NCBI RefSeq assembly: GCF_001279775.1
Contig: NZ_LGDG01000291.1
Span: 1-29,591 of the forward strand
Length of the DNA: 29,591 bases
DNA from: Streptomyces sp. MMG1533
Lineage (GTDB): Bacteria > Actinomycetota > Actinomycetes > Streptomycetales > Streptomycetaceae
Direction: 5' to 3'
Positions within the stretch are counted from its first letter, which is position 1, and each line of letters starts with the position of its first letter. Shown here one piece after another: positions 1 through 10,356 of this stretch. Under the pieces are notes generated by a model. The model worked only from the letters and a program-made list of their open reading frames with translations. It did no database searches and had not been told where the DNA came from. A program made the position numbers and the translations under genes.

Positions 1-49
1 GGGGGAGTGCGTGGGGGGGTGGGCGGCTGAGGGCGGGGACGGCGTATTG

Positions 50-230
50 CATCTGCCCATGCCGCGGAAGAACCGGATGCTTCGGGCCCAGTCGAACGCC
101 GCGCACCTTGCCGTCGCCGAGTTGGAGCGGGCCGGGGTCGGGGTGCCGGTGCGGGCGGTCACGCAGAACGTGGACGGGTGCACCAGCTCGCCGGATACCG
201 ACCCGCAAGGTGCTCGCCCATGGAGGACGC
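50..230 (+). pseudogene. Remnant of a Sir2-family NAD-dependent deacetylase (CobB-like)
   Basis: Frame-by-frame reading recovers the middle of a sirtuin. LRAQSNAAHLAVAELERAG and then VTQNVDG (to 178) match the family's PNAAHxALAELE...TQNVDGLHQ segment. The next expected residues HQLAG are encoded at 181-195 and P-T-R-K-V-L at 198-215, but each lies in a new frame, as if one base were lost at about 179 and another at about 196. The similarity then fades into unrelated sequence, and no Rossmann-fold N-terminus or zinc-cysteine region is present. The piece is therefore an internal fragment with at least two frameshifts and no functional product. The match is from memory of the family, not from an alignment. 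A sequencing error could explain one indel but hardly the loss of both ends. Confidence 0.62.
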
Positions 231-303
231 GCCGGCGCGGGGCGAGGCCACGGCACTGCCGAAACCGCTGCGCGAAATCCACGACTGGATCAGAATCCCT
301 CCC

Positions 304-672
304 ATGACCTCAGCGATTCGCCACGTGACGATCGACTCCGCCGACGCCTACCGCCTCGGCAGCTTCTGGGCCGAGGCCCTGGGGCAGCCCCTGCACGAGG
401 ACGACAAGCCGGGCGACCCCGAGGCGCTGATCGAGGGCGCCGGTCTGCTGTTCGTCACCGTCACGGAGCCGAAGACCGTGAAGAACCGTGTGCATCTCGA
501 CCTCCGGCCGCAGGACCGTACCCGCGACGAGGAGGTCGAGCGCCTCCTCTCGGTCGGGGCCACGCTCGTGGACGACCGCCGGAACGCGGACGGCACAGGC
601 TGGGCGGTCCTCGCCGACCCGGAGGGCAACGAGTTCTGCGTGGAGCGCAGTGAGGCGGAGCGTGCCGGCTGA
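304..672 (+). CDS. VOC-fold (glyoxalase/bleomycin-resistance superfamily) protein
   Basis: A 122-residue protein starting MTSAIRHVTIDSADAYRLG. It has the single-domain VOC pattern: an N-terminal beta strand with a potential metal-ligand His (H8), a helix FWAEALGQPL, a central VHLDLRP strand with another His, and the C-terminal WAVLADPEGNEFCVE strand that is highly typical of the superfamily. Length is normal for actinobacterial glyoxalase-like proteins. The ATG at 304 was chosen because similarity starts there; no good Shine-Dalgarno precedes it, and the open frame extends further 5' into the sirtuin remnant. Substrate cannot be assigned, since VOC proteins include antibiotic-binding proteins, isomerases and dioxygenases. 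It converges on ogt with an 11-bp gap. Confidence 0.85.
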   Translation: MTSAIRHVTIDSADAYRLGSFWAEALGQPLHEDDKPGDPEALIEGAGLLFVTVTEPKTVKNRVHLDLRPQDRTRDEEVERLLSVGATLVDDRRNADGTGWAVLADPEGNEFCVERSEAERAG

Positions 673-683
673 CCTGAGGAGGC

Positions 684-1169
684 CTAGAACAGCGCCGGCC
701 CGCTCTCGAAGTCCAGCAGCCGCTGCTTGCGGTCCAGGCCGCCGCCGTAGCCGGTGAGGCTGCCGTTGGCGCCGACGACTCGGTGGCACGGCACGATGAT
801 GCCGACCGGGTTCTTGCCGTTGGCGAGGCCGACCGCGCGGGAGGCGGTGGGGTTGCCGAGGATGTCGGCCAGTTCGCCGTACGAGCGGGTCTCGCCGTAC
901 GGGATCTTCCGGAGCTGTTCCCAGACGCTGCACTGGAACGGGGTTCCGCGCAGGCGGAGTTCGAGGGTGAACTCCTTCAACTCGCCCGCGAAGTACGCCT
1001 TCAACTGGTCGGCGGCCTCGCCGAAGGCCGGCAGGTCGTCGCGGGGGCCGAAGGTCTCCTCCTGCGGGCGGTGGCGTTGGCCGGTCATGTAGAGGCCGCA
1101 CAGGACGCCGTCGTCGGCGACCAGGGTGAGGGGGCCGTATGGGCTGTCGATCACTGTGTGCTGCTTCAT
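684..1169 (-). CDS. ogt: Methylated-DNA--protein-cysteine S-methyltransferase
   Basis: 161 residues. It accepts the alkyl group from O6-methylguanine (and O4-methylthymine) in DNA on a single active-site cysteine in a suicide reaction. The acceptor is C128 in the invariant PCHR motif, followed by VVGANGSLTGYGGG. The DNA-recognition helix region, with the arginine finger in TASRAVGLANGKNP, is present, as is the N-terminal methyltransferase fold. An upstream GTG/ATG could add ten residues, but the ATG at 1169 follows an AGGGAC Shine-Dalgarno at suitable spacing. It lies 98 bp downstream of the Ada-AlkA gene on the same strand. That partner lacks its own O6-methylguanine transferase domain, so the two together provide the activities that Ada plus AlkA provide in E. 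coli. Family assignment is secure. Confidence 0.96.
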   Translation of the reverse strand: MKQHTVIDSPYGPLTLVADDGVLCGLYMTGQRHRPQEETFGPRDDLPAFGEAADQLKAYFAGELKEFTLELRLRGTPFQCSVWEQLRKIPYGETRSYGELADILGNPTASRAVGLANGKNPVGIIVPCHRVVGANGSLTGYGGGLDRKQRLLDFESGPALF

Positions 1170-1192
1170 GGAAGTGTCCCTGGGTGCTTGTA

Positions 1193-1262
1193 GCTTCATA
1201 CGTCACATGTCATATGTCTTGCGTCTTCGTCTTGTGTCTTATGGTTTACGCCTTATGTTCTG
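1193..1262 (-). repeat. AT-rich degenerate GACAC/AAGAC repeat in the alkA-ogt spacer
   Basis: The 98-bp spacer between the alkA stop and the ogt start is markedly richer in A+T than its surroundings. On the minus strand it is a run of degenerate units resembling ACAAGAC, AAGACG, CATATGAC and CATGTGACG. The run has no open frame with Streptomyces-like codon use and no clear hairpin. It could be a slipped-strand expansion or an untranslated leader with its own promoter for ogt. Confidence 0.45.
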
Positions 1263-1267
1263 CGGCC

Positions 1268-2809
1268 TTATACGGGCAGGAAGTTGATCGGGTGGCTGTC
1301 GGTCGCCCACAGGTACTGGACCGCGTACGCCCGCCAGGGGCGCCAGGCCGCCGCCCGGGCCGTGAGCGCCGCCGGGGTCGACGGCAGGCCCAACTCCTGG
1401 GCGGCGCGCCGGATTCCGAGGTCGGTGGGAAGGAAGGCGTCCGGATCACCGAGGGCTCGCATCGCGATGACGTCGACCGTCCAGGGGCCGAAGCCGGGGA
1501 GCGCGAGGAGTTGGGCGCGGTTCTCTGCCCAGTCGCTCTCCACGCCCAAGTTCAGGGAACCGTCGGCAAGTTGGCCCACCAGCGTGGTGAAGGTGGTCCG
1601 GCGCGTCCTGGGCATCGCCAGCGTCTCGGGGTCCACCGCGGCGAGCGCCTCGGGGGCCGGGAAGAGGTGGGTGAGGCCGCCCTCCGGGTCGTCGACCGGG
1701 TCGCCGTGCGCGGTCACCAGGCGAGCCGCGTGCGTGCGGGCCGCCGCCGTGGAGACCTGTTGGCCCAGTACCGCCCGTACAGCGAACTCCGCCTCGTCGA
1801 CCGTGCGCGGGACGCGCCGCCCCGGGGCCTTGTCGACCAGCGGGGCGAGGAGAGGATCCCTGCGCAACTGGTCGTCCACCGCGACCGGGTCGGCGTCCAG
1901 ATCGAGCAGGCGACGGCAACGGCTGATGGCGACGGTCAGGTCGCGCAGGTCGCTGAGGGTGAGGCGGCAGGCGATGTGGTCCGGCTGCGGGGTGAGGGCC
2001 ACGAGGCCATGGCCGTACGGCAGTCGCAGCGTGCGTCGGTAGGCGCCGTCCCGCCATTCCTCGACGCCCGGGACTGCGGTCGCGGCGAGGTGACCGAAGA
2101 GGTTCTCGGGGTTGAGGGGGACGCGGAAGGGGAGGCGGAGGGACAGGACGCCGGGGGTGCTTCCAGAGGTGTTGCTTCCGGAGATGTTGCTTGCGGGGGT
2201 TCTGCTTGGGGAGGTGCTTCCTGGAGTCTTCTTCTTCGGCAGCCGGGTGCGGAGTTCGCTGGGCGACAGGGCGAAGACCTCGCGCACGGTGTCGTTGAAA
2301 GTACGGATCGAGGCGAAGCCCGCCGCGAAGGCGATCTCCGCCATCGGGAGCGGGGTCGTCTCGATGAGGATCCGGGCCGTCTGGGCGCGCTGGGCGCGGG
2401 CGAGGGCCAGCGGGCCCGCACCCAGTTCGGCGAGCAGCTGGCGTTCGACCTGCCGGGTGCTGTAGCCGAGCCGGGCGGCGAGACCGGGAACGCCCTCGCG
2501 GTCCACGATGCCGTCGGCGACGAGCCGCATGGCGCGGGCCACGAGGTCGGCGCGCTGGTTCCACTCCGGGGAGCCCGGGCTGGTGTCGGGACGGCACCGC
2601 TTGCAGGCCCGGAACCCGGCCTGCTGGCACGCCGCCGCGCTCGGGTAGAAGGTCATGTTCTCGGGCTTGGGCGGCACCACCGGGCAGCTTGGCCGGCAGT
2701 AGATCCGGGTCGTCAGGACGGCCGTGAAGAACCAGCCGTCGAAGCGGGCGTCCTTGGACTGGACGGCGCGCACGCAGCGCTCGGTGTCGGTGTGCATCCC
2801 CATCTGCAT
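1268..2809 (-). CDS. alkA: Ada-type methylphosphotriester sensor fused to AlkA 3-methyladenine DNA glycosylase
   Basis: 513 residues in three parts. The N-terminal Ada zinc domain carries C38, C42, C69 and C72 (YCRPSCP...ACKRCRPD), the same numbers as the four zinc cysteines of E. coli Ada; C38 should accept methyl groups from phosphotriesters. An AraC-type helix-turn-helix domain follows at about residues 90-190. A low-complexity Ser/Thr/Pro linker at about 195-220 leads to an AlkA/HhH-GPD glycosylase with LPGFGPWTVDVIAMRALG and catalytic D463 in PTDLG. It should remove alkylated purines and may autoregulate the adaptive response. Start codons at 2827, 2809, 2803 and 2797 are in frame and none has a strong Shine-Dalgarno; 2809 is a compromise. 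It sits 55 bp downstream of the metal ATPase and upstream of ogt. Confidence 0.93.
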   Translation of the reverse strand: MQMGMHTDTERCVRAVQSKDARFDGWFFTAVLTTRIYCRPSCPVVPPKPENMTFYPSAAACQQAGFRACKRCRPDTSPGSPEWNQRADLVARAMRLVADGIVDREGVPGLAARLGYSTRQVERQLLAELGAGPLALARAQRAQTARILIETTPLPMAEIAFAAGFASIRTFNDTVREVFALSPSELRTRLPKKKTPGSTSPSRTPASNISGSNTSGSTPGVLSLRLPFRVPLNPENLFGHLAATAVPGVEEWRDGAYRRTLRLPYGHGLVALTPQPDHIACRLTLSDLRDLTVAISRCRRLLDLDADPVAVDDQLRRDPLLAPLVDKAPGRRVPRTVDEAEFAVRAVLGQQVSTAAARTHAARLVTAHGDPVDDPEGGLTHLFPAPEALAAVDPETLAMPRTRRTTFTTLVGQLADGSLNLGVESDWAENRAQLLALPGFGPWTVDVIAMRALGDPDAFLPTDLGIRRAAQELGLPSTPAALTARAAAWRPWRAYAVQYLWATDSHPINFLPV

Positions 2810-2864
2810 GGATCCAGCATGGTCCACGAGCCGGACCGGGGCTGGCGAGAATCCGACATCGACC

Positions 2865-4940
2865 TCAGCTGTCCTGCGCCGGGCCTGATCGCCACGCGGA
2901 CTCGCGCAGCAGCCTGAGTCCGTTGAGTCCGACCAGGACCGTCGAGCCCTCGTGGCCTGCTACACCGAGCGGCAGCGGGAGGCGGCCGATCAGGTCCCAC
3001 AGGACGAGTCCGGTGATGAAGGTGCCGGCGATCACCAGGTTCTGGACGACCAGGCGGCGAGCCGCACGGGAGAGCCGTACCACGGCTGGGACGGTGGCGA
3101 GTTCGTCGCGCACGATGACGGCGTCCGCCGTCTCCAGCGCGAGGTCGGAACCCGCCCGGCCCATCGCGATACCGGAGTGGGCGGCGGCGAGGGCGGGCGC
3201 GTCGTTTACGCCGTCACCGACGAACAGCACCTTGCGGCCGCCCTGCTGCAGGTCCCGCACGGCGTTGACCTTGTCCTCGGGCAGCAGCTCCGCCCGGACG
3301 TCCGTGAGGCCGGTGACGTCGGCGACGCGGGCGGCGGCCCGAGGGTTGTCGCCGGTGAGGAGGACGGGGGCAGTGCCGGTCAGGGCGGTGAGGGCGGCGG
3401 TGGTCGCGGGGGCGTCGGGGCGGAGGCGGTCGGTGAGAGTGAGGGTGCCGACCGGGGTGTCGTCGCGGGTGACGAGAACGATGGTGCCGTCGGCGTCGAC
3501 GTCCGGGAAAGGCTGCCTACGGTCGTCGAGATGCTGCATACCGTCGGCACCGTGCGTACGGTCGCCGGAATCCTGCATACCGTCGGCACCAGGCCTACGG
3601 TCGCCGGAATCCCGCATACCGCCGACACCGCGCACACGGTCGACCGAAGCCTCCACCCGGCCGACACCCACCACCCGCCCCTCAACCACTGCCACGACCC
3701 CACGCCCCGGAGTCGCCATGAAGTACTCCGCGGACGCAATCCGCAGGCCACACCCCCGGGCCGCGGCGACGATCGCGCGGGCCAGAGGGTGCTCACTCGG
3801 GTGCTCGGCCGCCGCGGCCAGCGCCAGCAGCGCGTCCTCGTCCAGGCCGGAGTCGGGCAGCGGGCGTACGTCCGTCACCTCGGGGCCGCCCTCGGTGAGC
3901 GTGCCGGTCTTGTCGAGGGCCGTGGCGTCGATCTCGCCCAGGCGTTCCATGGCGACGGCCGACTTGACCAGGACGCCGTGCCGGCCGGCGTTGGCGATGG
4001 CGGACAGCAGGGGCGGCATGGTCGCGAGGACGACCGCGCACGGGGAGGCGACGATCATGAAGGTCATCGCGCGCAACAGCGCGTCCGTGAGGTCGGCGCC
4101 GAAGGCGAAGGGGATCGCGAACACGGCGAGGGTGGCGGCGACCATGGCGACCGCGTACCGCTGTTCGACCTTCTCGATGACCAATTGCGTGGGGGCCTTG
4201 GTGCGTGAGGCTTCCTCGACCAGGGTCACGATGCGGGCGATCACCGAGTCGGCGGGGTCGCGTTCGACGCGGACGCGCAGCGCCCCGGTGCCGTTCAGGG
4301 TGCCCGCGAAGACCTCGTCGCCGGGGCCCTTGGCGACCGGGAGGGGCTCGCCGGTGATGGTGGCCTGGTCGGCCTCACTGGCGCCGTCGAGGACGCTGCC
4401 GTCAGCGCCGATGCGCTCACCGGGGCGAATCAACAGGACGTCGCCTACGGCGAGTTCGGAGGTCCTGACCGTCTCCTCGCCCTCTTCGGTGAGCCGCGTC
4501 GCGGTGGTGGGCGCCAGGTCGAGCAGACCGCGCACCGAGTCGGCGGTGCGGGCGGTGGCCAGTGCCTCCAGAGCGCCGGAGGTGGCGAAGATGACGATCA
4601 GCAGGGCGCCGTCCAGGACCTGCCCGATCGCGGCCGCGCCCAGGGCCGCGACGATCATCAGCAGGTCGACGTCCAGGGTCTTCTCCCTCAGCGCCCGCAG
4701 CCCTTCGAGGGCCGGCTCCCAACCGCCGGCGACATAGGCGACTGCATACAGCAGCCCGTACACCCAATGCGACACACCGTCGCCGAGATCCAGAGCCAGG
4801 CCCAGGAGGAACGCGACGAACGCGGCGAGCGCCCAGCGGGCCTCCGGCAGGGCGAGGACACGAGTGCGACGCCGGACCTCCTGGCGGGCAGGGGACGGGG
4901 CATGAGTGGGGGCGAAAGTCGTGGACACCCGCGCCACCAT
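2865..4940 (-). CDS. P1B-4 type heavy-metal translocating ATPase (Co/Zn/Fe exporter family)
   Basis: About 691 residues. It is an inner-membrane P-type ATPase that would export a divalent transition metal. Key motifs are TGE in the actuator domain, S299-P300-C301 in the metal-binding membrane helix, the phosphorylated D343 in DKTGT, HP in the N-domain (SEHPLARA), and GDGVNDAPAL in the hinge. A C-terminal H663-E-G-S-T helix is also present. SPC plus HEG(G/S)T defines subgroup P1B-4 (CoaT/CtpD/CzcP/PfeT), reported for Co, Zn or Fe(II) rather than copper. There is no N-terminal HMA domain, as usual for the subgroup. The N-domain carries a repeat-encoded insertion at about residues 431-469. Start is uncertain: ATG 4952, ATG 4940 and GTG 4928 are possible. 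It is divergent from an SmtB-type sensor whose metal-site motif fits Zn/Co. Confidence 0.93.
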   Translation of the reverse strand: MVARVSTTFAPTHAPSPARQEVRRRTRVLALPEARWALAAFVAFLLGLALDLGDGVSHWVYGLLYAVAYVAGGWEPALEGLRALREKTLDVDLLMIVAALGAAAIGQVLDGALLIVIFATSGALEALATARTADSVRGLLDLAPTTATRLTEEGEETVRTSELAVGDVLLIRPGERIGADGSVLDGASEADQATITGEPLPVAKGPGDEVFAGTLNGTGALRVRVERDPADSVIARIVTLVEEASRTKAPTQLVIEKVEQRYAVAMVAATLAVFAIPFAFGADLTDALLRAMTFMIVASPCAVVLATMPPLLSAIANAGRHGVLVKSAVAMERLGEIDATALDKTGTLTEGGPEVTDVRPLPDSGLDEDALLALAAAAEHPSEHPLARAIVAAARGCGLRIASAEYFMATPGRGVVAVVEGRVVGVGRVEASVDRVRGVGGMRDSGDRRPGADGMQDSGDRTHGADGMQHLDDRRQPFPDVDADGTIVLVTRDDTPVGTLTLTDRLRPDAPATTAALTALTGTAPVLLTGDNPRAAARVADVTGLTDVRAELLPEDKVNAVRDLQQGGRKVLFVGDGVNDAPALAAAHSGIAMGRAGSDLALETADAVIVRDELATVPAVVRLSRAARRLVVQNLVIAGTFITGLVLWDLIGRLPLPLGVAGHEGSTVLVGLNGLRLLRESAWRSGPAQDS
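3518..3650 (-). repeat. 39-bp in-frame tandem repeat within the ATPase N-domain
   Basis: Three adjacent 39-bp units start at 3534, 3573 and 3612, preceded by a partial unit at 3518-3533. The first two are nearly identical; the third has diverged. Each plus-strand unit contains the cores TGCATACCGTCGGCACC and ACGGTCGCCGGAAT. On the coding strand each unit gives 13 residues of the type DSGDR(R/T)xGADGMQ, so copy-number changes keep the frame. Confidence 0.88.
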
Positions 4941-4950
4941 ACAGGAACAC

Positions 4951-4977
4951 ATGAAGACTCATTCATCTGTTCATCTG
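4951..4977. promoter_or_regulatory. Probable ArsR/SmtB-type operator between the ATPase and its sensor
   Basis: ATGAA at 4951-4955 and TTCAT at 4962-4966 form a 5-6-5 inverted repeat. The right arm opens a perfect direct repeat of TTCATCTG (4962-4969, 4970-4977). SmtB/CzrA-family operators have the same TGAA...TTCA half-site logic. The site lies between the divergent start codons and partly overlaps the possible long start of the ATPase, so one bound repressor dimer could block both promoters. The operator role is inferred. Confidence 0.65.
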
Positions 4978-4997
4978 TGATGAGTAAGATGCGCGCC

Positions 4998-5360
4998 ATG
5001 GGTCATGGAGCCGTCACCGCCGCGCAGGACGCCACCGAACGCGTACGCCTGGACGCGGGCAACGTCGCCAAGGTGGCCACCACCCTCCAGGCTCTGTCGA
5101 CGCCCTCCCGCCTGCTGATCCTGGCGCGGCTGCGCGAAGGGCCGCTGCCGGCGACGGAGTTGGCGGCCGAGGTGGGGATGGAGCAGTCGGCCTGCTCGCA
5201 CCAGCTGCGGCTGCTGCGCAACCTGGGTCTGGTCGTGGGCGAGCGCCGCGGCCGTTCGGTCGTGTACGCGCTGCACGACCACCACGTCTCCGAGCTGCTC
5301 GACCAGGCCGTCTACCACGTGGAGCATCTGCGACTCGGCCTCAGTGACACCGCCGAGTGA
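4998..5360 (+). CDS. ArsR/SmtB-family metal-sensing repressor with an alpha-5 metal site
   Basis: 120 residues, a winged-helix dimeric repressor. It has the expected core (LSTPSRLLILARL, then the recognition helix in MEQSACSHQLRLLRNLGLV and the wing GERRGRSVVYAL). D94, H96, H107 and H110 fit exactly the D-x-H-x10-H-x2-H alpha-5 motif that binds Zn(II)/Co(II)/Ni(II) in CzrA, SmtB and NmtR. Metal binding should release DNA and derepress the divergent P1B-4 ATPase, whose own motifs also fit Zn/Co. Starts at 4980, 4989 and 4998 are in frame; 4998 leaves the inverted repeat upstream, but 4980 is possible if the message is nearly leaderless. Metal preference between Zn, Co and Ni cannot be read from the motif alone. 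Confidence 0.93.
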   Translation: MGHGAVTAAQDATERVRLDAGNVAKVATTLQALSTPSRLLILARLREGPLPATELAAEVGMEQSACSHQLRLLRNLGLVVGERRGRSVVYALHDHHVSELLDQAVYHVEHLRLGLSDTAE

Positions 5361-5423
5361 TCCCCTGGGGCGCCGGTCACGGCTTGCGTCTGGTCGCCGA
5401 CGGGGGCGTTACCCGGGGGTGGA

Positions 5424-9769
<4,346 letters not shown>

Positions 9770-10279
9770 TCACTGGACCTGCGCGGCGAACGCCTTGTAT
9801 GCCCGGTCGTCGAAGAGAACGAACGTGACGTCCTCCACCGACGTCTCCGTCTCCCGCACCGTCTCGATCGCGATGCGTGCAGCGTCGTCCATCGGCCAGC
9901 CGTAGATGCCGGCGGAGACGGCGGGGAACGCGACGGTGCGGGCGCCCAGTCCGTCGGCCACCCTGAGCGACTCGCGATAGCAGGAGGCCAGCAGGCCGGA
10001 CCGGTCCTCACTCGCGCTGTACACGGGGCCCACGGTGTGGATCACCCACCGCGCGTCCAGCCCGCCCGCCGTCGTCGCGACCGCCTGGCCGGTCGGCAGG
10101 CCCTTGCCGTACTGAGAGGCGCGGAGTCTGCGGCAGTCCTCGAGGATCGCCGGTCCGCCGCGGCGGTGGATGGCGCCGTCGACGCCCGAGCCGCCGAGCA
10201 GGGAGGAGTTCGCCGCGTTGACGATGGCGTCGGCGCGCTGCCGGGTGATGTCGCCCTGGACCAGCGTGATCGTGGTCAT
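9770..10279 (-). CDS. Macrodomain protein (probable O-acetyl-ADP-ribose deacetylase / ADP-ribosyl hydrolase)
   Basis: 169 residues, a single macrodomain. The ADP-ribose site is clear: GDIT near the N-terminus, the catalytic-loop AIVNAANSSLLGGSGVDGAIH (residues about 18-38), the GLPTGQAVATTAG segment and the second loop VSAGIYGWP contacting the distal ribose. This is the MacroD/YmdB group, which removes O-acetyl from ADP-ribose or mono-ADP-ribose from proteins. The ATG at 10279 opens MTTITLVQGDI and follows AGGAGG and GAGGCGG sequences. Two further copies of this start region lie just upstream. It is downstream of the FAD oxidoreductase and probably co-transcribed. No ADP-ribosyltransferase or intact sirtuin is nearby to name its partner. 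Confidence 0.95.
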   Translation of the reverse strand: MTTITLVQGDITRQRADAIVNAANSSLLGGSGVDGAIHRRGGPAILEDCRRLRASQYGKGLPTGQAVATTAGGLDARWVIHTVGPVYSASEDRSGLLASCYRESLRVADGLGARTVAFPAVSAGIYGWPMDDAARIAIETVRETETSVEDVTFVLFDDRAYKAFAAQVQ

Positions 10280-10356
10280 GTCCGCCTCGGCCTCCTGCGC
10301 ATGGTGATCGTGGTCATGTCCGCCTCGGCCCTCCTCCACATGGTGATCGTGCTCAT
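10276..10356 (-). other. Possible 26-codon leader ORF, stop-start coupled at both ends
   Basis: The frame starts at the ATG overlapping the FAD oxidoreductase stop and ends in a TGA overlapping the macrodomain ATG. It arises from the duplicated start region and encodes a basic 26-residue peptide with no recognisable fold. If translated, it would pass terminating ribosomes from one gene to the next. It may equally be an accident of the duplication. Confidence 0.3.
10279..10356 (-). repeat. Tandem copies of the macrodomain gene's translation start
   Basis: On the minus strand ATG(A/C)..ACGATCAC recurs with starts at 10356, 10317 and 10279, i.e. spacings of 39 and 38 bp. Each interval contains an (A)GGAGG-type ribosome site followed by GCCGAGGCGGAC and the next ATG. 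The 10356 ATG overlaps the stop of the FAD gene in an ATGA arrangement. Reading from 10356 gives a 26-codon open frame ([13 protein letters not shown] then MTTITMRRRPRRT) ending at 10276, whose stop overlaps the 10279 ATG, again as ATGA. Confidence 0.85.

Noticed and set aside
1139..2917. Plus-strand open frame across the Ada-AlkA gene
   Set aside because: No domain or ribosome site; the opposite strand encodes a complete three-domain protein with conserved cysteines and catalytic Asp.
4940..4952. Extension of the metal ATPase to MCSCM as a metal-binding CxC N-terminus
   Set aside because: Attractive for a metal pump, but it would place the start within the operator half-site and has no ribosome site; the P1B-4 family normally lacks N-terminal metal sites.
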